Shown piece after piece: positions 26,340 to 34,801 of a stretch of DNA of 64,000 bases (positions within the stretch are counted from its first letter, which is position 1; every line of letters begins with the position of its first letter). The notes under the pieces were generated by a model that saw only the letters and a program-made list of their open reading frames with translations, was not told the DNA's origin and did not search any database. The position numbers were made by a program, and so were the translations under genes. Origin of the DNA: CADEED01 sp963842515 (GTDB lineage: Bacteria > Pseudomonadota > Gammaproteobacteria > Steroidobacterales > Steroidobacteraceae); the NCBI GenBank assembly GCA_963842515.1, contig CAWJGO010000005.1, forward strand, positions 310,001 through 374,000, in the 5' to 3' direction.

Positions 26340-29234
26340 ATGAAGATCCGTACAGGACATGGGTTCCGCCGTGGCTCATCGCACGGTGGTAGCGTAACCA
26401 TGAATTCCGTAGCCGCCGCAGTCACCGCCGTGCTCGCTGGCAGCAACGGTGTCGCTCTCGCGCAGGATGCGAACGCCGACAACGAGGTCATGGAAGAAGT
26501 CGTCGTCAGTGGCATCCGCCACTCGATCGAGGCGTCGATTGCCACGAAGAGAGAAGCGACTTCCGTCGTCGAGGTGGTCAGCGCCGAAGACATCGGCAAG
26601 CTGCCCGACACCAGCATCGCCGACTCCATCGCGCGGTTGCCTGGTGTGACGGCCCAGCGCATCGAGGGCCGCCCGGCCGCGATATCGATCCGCGGTCTGA
26701 GTGAAGACTACGCCGGCGCGTTGCTCAACGGGCGCCAGGTGGTGAGCTCCAGTGAAGGCCGCTCCGCCGAATACGACCAGTTCCCATCGGAGCTGGTGAG
26801 CCAGGTGCAGGTATACAAGACCGTGGACGCGCTGGTGGTCGGCCAGGGCTTGTCGGGCACCATCGATATCAAGCCGCTGATGCCACTTAGCGTCGATCGC
26901 CGGCAAATATCCCTTTCTGCCCGCCTCGAGAAAAATACCAACGGTGGTCTGTCGTCCACGGGCAACGGCGAGTACGGCAGCCGCTTCAGTGCCTCGTACG
27001 TGAATCAGTTTGCCGACGACACGATCGGTGTAGCGCTGGGCTTCGCACGCCTCGATTCGCCGGGCCAGGCCAAAAAATTCGGCTCCTGGGCCTTCGGTGA
27101 CTACGTTGGCGTGTGGGGCGCGGGCGCTACCGGCGTACCGACCGCGGATGGCAGCGGCGACTGCGTGCCGGGTTCCAACGCAAATTGCGCGCTGTTCCCG
27201 CAGGGCTTCGAGTCCAGCGTCACCTCCAGCAAACAGGTGCGAGACGGTGCGATGGGCGTCGTGGAGTTCAAGCCGAACGACAGGTTCAGCAGCGTTGTCG
27301 ATCTGTACTACTCGAAGTTCGACCAGGACCGCACGGGGCATCACTGGACAGGCGACATCGGCCTGTGGAACGGCGGACCTAGCCAGCCCCCGCCGGCGAA
27401 CTTCACCGATGTGGAGACTCGCGACGTCGACGGCAATACGATCATCGACAGTGCCACGATCGATGGTGCTCACAGCCTGGTTTACGACAAGAACTGGGGC
27501 CGTACCGACAAAATCCGCTCGATCGGCTGGCGAAACGAGCTGCAGTTCGCCGACCAATGGAAAGGTTCGCTGGACCTCGGCTATTCGCGCGCCGATCGTG
27601 ACGAGCTCTACATCCAGTCCGTCGCGCGCGCGAATGCATTCAGCTCTTTCGCGTACACCACCAGCGATAGCACGCTGGCCTGGTCCACTCCGCAGGACCT
27701 GACCGACCCGGCCGTCGTGCAGCTGACGAATGATCCGAACTGGGCCGAGATGCGCACGCCGAGGTTCAAGGACGAGATCAAGTCGGCGCAGCTCGCGGTC
27801 AACCGCACCCTGGAGTGGGGCCTGTTCAGCGGTCTCGATGTGGGCTACGCCTACAACCAGCGCGACAAGGACGTATCGTCTGACGCCTACCGGCTTGAAC
27901 TGACCGGGCCGACAGTGGACCCCGTATCGGGACTGCCGCTGCATGTGATCCCGACGGACGCCTTGCGGGATCCGGTGATGATCAACATCGGCGGGATCCA
28001 GCAGGGTGTGGTGAGCTGGGATGTGCCGAGCATCATGGGTCTGTACACCCAGGTCGCAAAGGACCCGTGGCTGGCCCAGACGAACAAATTCCAGGTGCAT
28101 GAGAAAATCCAGACCGGGTTCCTGAGGTTCGCCATTGATGCGAACCTGGGCAGCGTGCCGGTTCGCGGCAATCTCGGCGTTCAGTACGTCCGTTCGGAGC
28201 AGAACTCCGATGGCTTCGCGTGGAACGATGGTGCGGGCACACCAGCCGGTGGTGCCGTGATTCCCGTCAGCGGGGGCACCACCTTTACTGACGTGCTGCC
28301 AAGTCTCAACCTGGTGTTCAATCTGCAGGAGGATCTCCTCCTGCGCTTCGGCCTGGGCAAGACCATGGCCCGACCGCGTATGGACGACATGCGCGCCGGC
28401 GCGGACCAGCCCGTGCTTACACCGATTTCGCCAGCGAGCGATGAGACCATCGGCACGTGGAGCGCAGGCGGCGGCGGCAAGCCCGACCTCCAACCCTGGC
28501 GTGCAAAGGCGGTCGACCTCTCGCTGGAAAAGTACTTCCAGAAGCGCAGCTACGTTGCGGTCGCCGGCTTCCTCAAGAAACTGGACAGCTTCATCTACCA
28601 GCGCAGCAGCGAGCGTGACTTCAGCGGGTTCCCCAACTACAACCCGGATCTCACGCCCGGCTGCTTTGCGACTCAGCCAGATTGCAATCCGAACCTCGGC
28701 ACGATCACCACGCAGGACAACGGCAGCGGCGGCAGGGTTTACGGCGTCGAGTTGTCGATCTCTCTGGACGGCGGCCTGTTCACGCCCACGCTGGAGGGTT
28801 TCGGCGTGCAACTGAGTGGCTCGAAAACGTACAACAAGCTGCCGGACGACGAGAACGGCGACGAGATCGAACTCGACGGGTTCTCCGACAACGTCAACAG
28901 CATCGCGGCGTATTTCGAGAGGAGCGGTTTCTCGGCGCGGGTCAGCCGCCGCTACCGCTCGGAGTTTACGGCCACCACGCGCAGCGTGATTCTGAACACA
29001 CAGAGAAGCACGCAAATCGATGCGGAGAGCCAGATCGACGCGCAGATCGGCTTTGACTTCACCTCGGGCACGCTCGAGGGTCTCACGCTGCTGCTGCAGG
29101 GGAACAACCTCACCAATGAGCTCGCCATCACCCGGCAATCGTCAGAAATTGGCGGGTCGCCCACGGGCTTGCTGCCCTGGGAAGACAACAACTATGGACG
29201 GGTGATCATGTTGGGCGCGTCGTACAAGTTCTGA
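26340..29234 (+). CDS. TonB-dependent receptor (TIGR01782-like, large carbohydrate-type)
   Basis: 964 residues from the ATG at 26340. After the signal region come a TonB-box-like EEVVVSGIRHS and the plug domain (IGKLPDTSIADSIARLPGV; then ISIRGLSEDYAGALLNGRQV), then a beta-barrel ending in an aromatic residue (ASYKF), as outer-membrane proteins do. Receptors of this length class are abundant in Caulobacter and Xanthomonadales and import sugars or sugar derivatives. Four bases separate it from a tryptophan-halogenase-like gene, a known recurrent pairing. A GH43 gene precedes it. Confidence 0.92.
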   Translation: MKIRTGHGFRRGSSHGGSVTMNSVAAAVTAVLAGSNGVALAQDANADNEVMEEVVVSGIRHSIEASIATKREATSVVEVVSAEDIGKLPDTSIADSIARLPGVTAQRIEGRPAAISIRGLSEDYAGALLNGRQVVSSSEGRSAEYDQFPSELVSQVQVYKTVDALVVGQGLSGTIDIKPLMPLSVDRRQISLSARLEKNTNGGLSSTGNGEYGSRFSASYVNQFADDTIGVALGFARLDSPGQAKKFGSWAFGDYVGVWGAGATGVPTADGSGDCVPGSNANCALFPQGFESSVTSSKQVRDGAMGVVEFKPNDRFSSVVDLYYSKFDQDRTGHHWTGDIGLWNGGPSQPPPANFTDVETRDVDGNTIIDSATIDGAHSLVYDKNWGRTDKIRSIGWRNELQFADQWKGSLDLGYSRADRDELYIQSVARANAFSSFAYTTSDSTLAWSTPQDLTDPAVVQLTNDPNWAEMRTPRFKDEIKSAQLAVNRTLEWGLFSGLDVGYAYNQRDKDVSSDAYRLELTGPTVDPVSGLPLHVIPTDALRDPVMINIGGIQQGVVSWDVPSIMGLYTQVAKDPWLAQTNKFQVHEKIQTGFLRFAIDANLGSVPVRGNLGVQYVRSEQNSDGFAWNDGAGTPAGGAVIPVSGGTTFTDVLPSLNLVFNLQEDLLLRFGLGKTMARPRMDDMRAGADQPVLTPISPASDETIGTWSAGGGGKPDLQPWRAKAVDLSLEKYFQKRSYVAVAGFLKKLDSFIYQRSSERDFSGFPNYNPDLTPGCFATQPDCNPNLGTITTQDNGSGGRVYGVELSISLDGGLFTPTLEGFGVQLSGSKTYNKLPDDENGDEIELDGFSDNVNSIAAYFERSGFSARVSRRYRSEFTATTRSVILNTQRSTQIDAESQIDAQIGFDFTSGTLEGLTLLLQGNNLTNELAITRQSSEIGGSPTGLLPWEDNNYGRVIMLGASYKF

Positions 29235-29238
29235 AGGT

Positions 29239-30744
29239 ATGCCGGGTCCGCTGATCCGTGACATCGTCATCGTAGGCGGTGGCACGGCGGGTTGGATGAC
29301 GGCCGCCGCGCTTTCAAACCACTTCGGGCGCGCGTGTTCAATTCGGCTCGTGGAATCTGACGAGATCGGCATCATCGGTGTCGGCGAAGCGACGATTCCA
29401 CACATCGTCTCCTTCAATCGCATTCTGGGCATCGACGAAGACGAGTTCCTGCGCGCCACGCACGGCACGTTCAAGCTCGGCATCGAGTTCGTGAACTGGG
29501 GCGCGATCGGCGACCGCTACACCCACGGTTTCGGCAAGCTCGGGCCCGACCTGGATGGACTGCCGTTCCATCATTTCTGGTTGCGCGGCGTGCATGCTGG
29601 CGTGGTCGCAAGCCTCGGCGACTATTCCATCAACACCGCGGCCCCGCGACGCGCCAAATTCATGCGCCCGCGGCCGGACATGGCGGGCTCGCCGCTGCGC
29701 GAGATCACCTACGCCTATCACTTCGACGCCGGACTGTATGCGCGATTCCTGCGCCAGCTGGCCGAGCGAAAAGGCGTCGAACGCATAGAAGGCAAAATCG
29801 TCTCCGTGCAGCAGCGCGAGCCGGATGGATTCATCAGCGCTGTCGTGCTGGGCGATGGGCGACGCGTCGAAGGTGATTTTTTCATCGACTGCTCGGGCAT
29901 GCAGGGCCTGCTCATCGAGAAGACCTTGCATACCGGGTACGAGGATTGGTCGCACTGGTTGCCCTGTGACCGAGCGGTCGCGGTCCCCAGCCTTTCCGTT
30001 GCGCCCCTGATCCCGATGACGCGCGCCACAGCGCACGGCGCCGGCTGGCAGTGGCGCATCCCGCTGCAGCATCGCATCGGCAATGGCCACGTCTACTCCA
30101 GCCGATTCATGAGTCAGGAGGATGCCACGGCGATCCTGATGGGAAACCTGGACAGCGAGCCGCTGGCCGAACCGCGGCACATCCCCTTCATGCCGGGCCG
30201 CCGCAAGCGCGTATGGAACCGCAACTGCATCGCGTTGGGTCTGGCGGCCGGGTTCTTCGAGCCTATCGAGTCCACCAACATCCACCTGATCCAGACGGCG
30301 ATATCGCGGCTGATGTCGCTATTCCCGCGTGCCGACTTCGATCAAGCCGACATCGACGAGGTCAACACGCAAACGCGCATCGAGTACGAGCGCGCGCGTG
30401 ACTTCATCGTCCTGCACTACAAGGCCACTGAGCGCGATGACACGCCGTTCTGGCAGTACTGCCGCACGATGGAAGTGCCGCCAACGCTTAAGCACAAGAT
30501 AGACCTGTATCGCAGCAACGGCCGCTTCTTCCGCGACGACAATGAGCTGTTTGGCGAGTTGAGCTGGGTACAAGTAATGGAGGGGCAGCGAATTCGCGCG
30601 AGCGGCTACCATCCCTTTGCCGACTTGCGCCCGGTTGACGAAGTACGCGCTTTCCTGGCCGACACGCAGCGCGTCATCGCGGCATGTGTCGAGGCAATGC
30701 CCACGCATGCCGAATTCATCGCGCGACACTGCGCCTCGGCGTGA
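29239..30744 (+). CDS. Flavin-dependent tryptophan halogenase family protein
   Basis: 501 residues. The FAD site GGGTAGWM is at residues 13-20. The halogenase lysine is conserved as Lys79 (GTFKLGIEF), and the tryptophan-rich WxWxIP motif is present (Trp270, Trp272, Ile274, Pro275). By sequence it could therefore form hypohalous acid and a chloramine at Lys79. However, family members next to TonB receptors are common in carbohydrate loci and their substrates are unproven, so halogenation of tryptophan should not be assumed. It starts 4 bases after the receptor stop, so the two are cotranscribed. It converges on the YceI gene with a 14-base gap. Confidence 0.9.
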   Translation: MPGPLIRDIVIVGGGTAGWMTAAALSNHFGRACSIRLVESDEIGIIGVGEATIPHIVSFNRILGIDEDEFLRATHGTFKLGIEFVNWGAIGDRYTHGFGKLGPDLDGLPFHHFWLRGVHAGVVASLGDYSINTAAPRRAKFMRPRPDMAGSPLREITYAYHFDAGLYARFLRQLAERKGVERIEGKIVSVQQREPDGFISAVVLGDGRRVEGDFFIDCSGMQGLLIEKTLHTGYEDWSHWLPCDRAVAVPSLSVAPLIPMTRATAHGAGWQWRIPLQHRIGNGHVYSSRFMSQEDATAILMGNLDSEPLAEPRHIPFMPGRRKRVWNRNCIALGLAAGFFEPIESTNIHLIQTAISRLMSLFPRADFDQADIDEVNTQTRIEYERARDFIVLHYKATERDDTPFWQYCRTMEVPPTLKHKIDLYRSNGRFFRDDNELFGELSWVQVMEGQRIRASGYHPFADLRPVDEVRAFLADTQRVIAACVEAMPTHAEFIARHCASA

Positions 30745-30758
30745 GCTCGGAAGACTGA

Positions 30759-31346
30759 TTACTGCCGCAGGGCTTCGAATTCGAACAACAACTCGACTTC
30801 GTCGCCGACCATTTTATTCGTCACACCATAATGCATGCCCCACCGGCTGCGCCGAATCGTCGCGCGCACCGAAACTCCGAGCGTGTGTTTGCGATGGCCG
30901 AAGGGATATTGCGCCGCTTTGTTCAGCCGGACCTTGAGCTCAACCGGATGGGTCTGACCGAGCATCGTGAGATCGCCGCGCAGGATGCCACCGGGCTCGC
31001 TGCCGGACCTGCCGTCTGGTTGATAAGCCGTCGCGACGAAGCGGATGAGCGGATGCTTCTCGGCATCGAGAAAATCGCCGCTGCGCACATGGTTATCGCG
31101 CGGCTCGTGGTGGGTGGATACGCTGGCAGCGTGCACTTCGACGACACCTGAGCGCAGTTGCTTCGACTGTTCGTCGTACACGAAGTCGCCGCTGGCCCGC
31201 GTGAATTGCCCGATCAAGCGCTCGTACCCGATGTGTTCGATCAGGAATGCGATGGAGAAATGCTCCGGATCGATGCGATAGGTTGCAGGCGCCGCGGCCA
31301 GCGGCGCGGACACCAGGAGTGCCAGTAGAGTCGAGCGAAACTGCAT
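30759..31346 (-). CDS. YceI family periplasmic lipid-binding protein
   Basis: 195 residues with a Sec signal peptide (TLLALLVSAPLAAAPATY). The pattern YRIDPEHFSIAFLIEHIGYE, VEVHAASVSTHHEPRDNHVR, FLDAEKHPLIRF and a final NKMVGDEVELLFEFEA is the YceI beta-barrel, which binds isoprenoid lipids in the periplasm. It lies 29 bases after the M14 peptidase gene on the same strand and may be cotranscribed with it. Confidence 0.9.
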   Translation of the reverse strand: MQFRSTLLALLVSAPLAAAPATYRIDPEHFSIAFLIEHIGYERLIGQFTRASGDFVYDEQSKQLRSGVVEVHAASVSTHHEPRDNHVRSGDFLDAEKHPLIRFVATAYQPDGRSGSEPGGILRGDLTMLGQTHPVELKVRLNKAAQYPFGHRKHTLGVSVRATIRRSRWGMHYGVTNKMVGDEVELLFEFEALRQ

Positions 31347-31375
31347 GAACCCCTTCAGGACTTGTGAGGATCTCG

Positions 31376-33154
31376 CTAGGGCAATCGATAGACAGGGTAC
31401 AAGTTCAGCTGATCATCCCACGATGAGTGCCGCCGCAGAAAGAACTCCAGCCGTGCTGCGGCGCTCGCGGCGAATTCCCGCTCGTCAGCGAGCTTGCGCG
31501 CGAACTCCGCCCCGAGATCGGCATTTTGCTCGAGCAGACGTTGAGCAATCTGCTCGGCAACATACGGCTCGATCTGCTCCTTCTGCTCGAAGCACGCATT
31601 GAAGAAACCCCATGCGGCCAGGGAATCCGGCGCCTGAGGCTCGAGCATCGCCATCAACAATCGCGCGCGCGCCTGCGCCACCGGAACGAGCAATGATCCG
31701 GCAGGCACCAACCGCCGTTCGACCTGCCACGCGCCATCCACGGTCAAGCGCATTCTGCCCTCGAACGGCGCTGACGAGAATTCAGCCCGCGTGGCCCGAA
31801 ATACTTCCACTTCAACGGTTTTCTCAGCGCCTGCCGCAAACAACTCGAGAGAAATACCATGCAGTGTCAGCTTTCCACCAATTTCCTCCGCATAGCCCGC
31901 CGGCACGACATACCCCGACCGCGGCGCCGTCACCACACGACTCGGCTCGACATTGCGTCTGAACGGTACTCGCCAGATCTGTGGAGTTTTCGGATCGTAG
32001 ACAGTGACGAGCTCACCAGAAATCGACGACGGCAGGCGCGTATACGCGTAGCCGCGAAACTCGATCATCGTCACCTGCGGATCGTCAGCAGTCGTCGCGG
32101 TGCCATCCGCACTGGTTCCTGCCTTTGCGGGTTCCCGCCATCCGGCGCCGTAGTCGAGCGCCACAGGATTGCCACCCAATGTCGTCGCCGCCAGGTCCGC
32201 GCGCGCAACTTCCTGCAGCCACGACCCACCGTGTGCGGCGACGAGCTCTGCCAGCCCCACTATGGTGTTGCGCGTCACTCGAACACGCTGCGCGTACGGC
32301 TTCCACGAGTGCGTCTCGACCAGCACGGTGAACCGGTTGCGGACCGGAAAATATCCGGTCGAAAACCGCGGCGAATACACCGTCAGCTGGAATCCAGACG
32401 CCGGATTGTCGACCTCCGCCAGATCGGGGTAGAACGGCAGCGGTAGTGAACCCTGCGCCAACAACTTCGCGATCAACTCATCGCGAAGTCGCGTGCCGCT
32501 GGTGCGCAGCGACGTGTCACCCTGGTTGATCGGTTCCACCTGGATCGAGATGTCAGGCTCGAAATCGGCGCCATCCGTCACGTGCATGTCCGCGCACACG
32601 AGCGGATCCCATTCGTTCAGCAAGCCGTGCATCGCCCGCATCTCAGGCGAATCCGCTTTCACGTAATCCCGATTCAAATTCAGGTTCTGTGCCGTCGTTC
32701 GCCAGCCCATCTCCTCGGGGCCCACCTGGTTCGGCCGATTCCAGGCACCGACCCGCTCGTGGCCGTCGGTGTTGAACGCCGGGACGAAGAGCAATGCCAT
32801 TTTCTCGAGCGCGCCGGGAGCAGTTTCATTCACCAGCATCTCGCGCAACGCGATGAAGCCCGCATCCTTGCCATCGCTCTCGCCCGGATGGATCCCAGCC
32901 TGAATCATCAGCACCGGTACCCCGCGATCGCGCAGTTCCGACGGCAGCAGCGATCCTGCGCGCGACGCCACCATCGCCCACATCGGGCGGCCTTCTGCGG
33001 ACCGCCCATATTGGAAGCTCCGCACTGAATCCGGCCACGCCGACGCAAATGCCGAACACAGACGCTCGACCTCATCGGTTCGCCCCGTTTTGCTGAATGC
33101 CGACTGCTCCGCAATCGTCTGCAAGGCATGGGACAACTGGTTTCGTTCGCTCAT
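31376..33154 (-). CDS. M14 family zinc carboxypeptidase-like protein
   Basis: 592 residues from the ATG at 33154. The M14 zinc motif is IHPGESD (His89, Glu92), the substrate-binding NLNRDYVKADSPE follows, then CADMHVTDG for the third ligand and FTVLVETHSWKPY with the catalytic Glu. No signal peptide is evident, so it may be cytoplasmic. The C-terminal 250 residues are an extra beta-rich region beyond the peptidase domain. Such proteins remove C-terminal residues from peptides or cleave peptidoglycan stems; the substrate here is unknown. It is followed by the YceI gene and preceded by an MFS transporter gene on the same strand. Confidence 0.87.
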   Translation of the reverse strand: MSERNQLSHALQTIAEQSAFSKTGRTDEVERLCSAFASAWPDSVRSFQYGRSAEGRPMWAMVASRAGSLLPSELRDRGVPVLMIQAGIHPGESDGKDAGFIALREMLVNETAPGALEKMALLFVPAFNTDGHERVGAWNRPNQVGPEEMGWRTTAQNLNLNRDYVKADSPEMRAMHGLLNEWDPLVCADMHVTDGADFEPDISIQVEPINQGDTSLRTSGTRLRDELIAKLLAQGSLPLPFYPDLAEVDNPASGFQLTVYSPRFSTGYFPVRNRFTVLVETHSWKPYAQRVRVTRNTIVGLAELVAAHGGSWLQEVARADLAATTLGGNPVALDYGAGWREPAKAGTSADGTATTADDPQVTMIEFRGYAYTRLPSSISGELVTVYDPKTPQIWRVPFRRNVEPSRVVTAPRSGYVVPAGYAEEIGGKLTLHGISLELFAAGAEKTVEVEVFRATRAEFSSAPFEGRMRLTVDGAWQVERRLVPAGSLLVPVAQARARLLMAMLEPQAPDSLAAWGFFNACFEQKEQIEPYVAEQIAQRLLEQNADLGAEFARKLADEREFAASAAARLEFFLRRHSSWDDQLNLYPVYRLP

Positions 33155-33266
33155 CGAATACCTCAATCGAAAGGCCGGCGCGAAACATAACCGCATCGGA
33201 TCGCATTGAGATACTGCCAGTGCGCAGCGACGACGGAAACCCAGGCCTCGGCGCGGGCAACTCCCC

Positions 33267-34511
33267 TCAAGCCGGCGCAGTCGCGGCGCTGGTTACTCCT
33301 CGCTGCAGTCGCCACAGCAGTAACGCCGTGACCAAAGACGCCGCGATGACGACATAGCCGGCAATATCGAAGTGCAGGATTCGGCCGTCGGCCCCGATTT
33401 TCACGATGTGGCCGGCGACGAGGGACGCGATCCCTCCCGACAACTGCTGAATCGAAGCATTGATGGCGTTGAACGAGCCACGCTGGGTTTGCGCGGGCAC
33501 TTGCGACATCAGCGCCTGGAACGGAATCATGCGTGAAAAGATTCCGATGAACAGCACGACGTTGGCCACGATCACGACAGGCAGCGACGTCACACCCATG
33601 TGCGTGTAGATCAGCACCATGATGATGGTCACCGTGGTGCCCATGAAAAACACGCGCAGCTTGCCGAATGCATCCGCCGCCCGGCCCACGAGCGGACCTA
33701 CGAAGATGATTGCCAGCCCCGTGACAAAGTAGATGGTCGGCAGGTGCGCGAGGTCGATGCCGAGGTTGCTGACCGTGAACGCGCTGCTGAACGGCATCAA
33801 CATGAAGCCGCCGGTCGCGAGAAATGTCACCGAGACGAACGCCAGCAGGTAACGCGGTTCCCTCACGGTATTGATCAGGTGCGCAAACGCGGTGTGTTCC
33901 TGCGGCACTTTCAGGTGATCCGCGACGGGCTTCATCCACCAGGCTACCAGCAGCCCACCGATCGCGCCCATCACGGCCATTGCGATGAACGGCACGTGCC
34001 AGTTCCAGTGGTTAGACAGGTACAACCCGAAAGGAATGCCGAGCACCTGGCTGGCCGCGAACGCAGTCTGGATGAAACCCATGACGCGGCCACGCATCTG
34101 CGGCGGGAATAGATCGGTTGCGATGGCGAGGACGATGGAGCCGATGACGCCTCCAAACAATCCCGTGACGATTCGCGCCATCAGAAGCGATTCGAAGCTC
34201 TGCGCGAGGCCGCACCACAGCGTGCCGAGGATGAATCCGGCATAGAAGAACAGCAGCAGGCGTTTACGATCGAACCGGTCGGCGAAGCCCGCGGTGAGCA
34301 GGCCCGAGATGCCCGCCGCGAATGCATACGCCGACACGACCATCCCGAACTGAGCCGGAGTGATGGACAGCGCGGGCATGATGACCGCGCCGAGCGGCGC
34401 CATGAGCATGAAGTCCAGGATGACGGCGAACTGAAGGAAGGCGAGGATGCCGACCACCAACTTCTGGTATCTGGAGAATGGCGAAGCCGGGGCCGGGGTC
34501 TTTGTATTCAT
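33267..34511 (-). CDS. MFS transporter
   Basis: 414 residues, about 12 hydrophobic helices. The loop 2-3 signature GFADRFDRKRLLLF and the helix 4-5 segment ARIVTGLFGGVIGSIVLAIA are typical of the drug/sugar MFS branch (AraJ/DHA1-like). Start at ATG 34511; an upstream TTG would add 12 residues of poor quality. The N-terminal tail is cytoplasmic. Substrate unknown. The gene lies 112 bases before the M14 peptidase gene on the same strand, and divergent to a TonB receptor. Confidence 0.88.
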   Translation of the reverse strand: MNTKTPAPASPFSRYQKLVVGILAFLQFAVILDFMLMAPLGAVIMPALSITPAQFGMVVSAYAFAAGISGLLTAGFADRFDRKRLLLFFYAGFILGTLWCGLAQSFESLLMARIVTGLFGGVIGSIVLAIATDLFPPQMRGRVMGFIQTAFAASQVLGIPFGLYLSNHWNWHVPFIAMAVMGAIGGLLVAWWMKPVADHLKVPQEHTAFAHLINTVREPRYLLAFVSVTFLATGGFMLMPFSSAFTVSNLGIDLAHLPTIYFVTGLAIIFVGPLVGRAADAFGKLRVFFMGTTVTIIMVLIYTHMGVTSLPVVIVANVVLFIGIFSRMIPFQALMSQVPAQTQRGSFNAINASIQQLSGGIASLVAGHIVKIGADGRILHFDIAGYVVIAASLVTALLLWRLQRGVTSAATAPA

Positions 34512-34801
34512 CAATTTTGTTCTCGCACCAGACCATAACAACAGCATCGATGCCGGATCGTTAAATTATCGTCATTGATATCCGCGCCAGAGGGCCGAGC
34601 GCACTAGCTACCGGTTTCACGCCCACGGACGAGACCAGCCTGATTGCGATCCGACGCTTCCGCAGCGCACCCACGAGCTGATTCCATCGCCGATGTAGTC
34701 ATGCGCCGATACGCAATATTGTATTCAAAGCCGCCGCCTTTTCATTGGACGGTGCTCACGACCAATACTTAGGCTGCCGTTTTCATCGACAAGGAGCGGT
34801 C

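Noticed and set aside
26376..29138. 920-residue minus-strand open frame opposite the first TonB receptor
   Set aside because: It is the antisense shadow of a GC-rich coding sequence; it has no recognisable domain, is rich in Arg/His/Val as expected from reversed codons, and the plus strand encodes a complete receptor.
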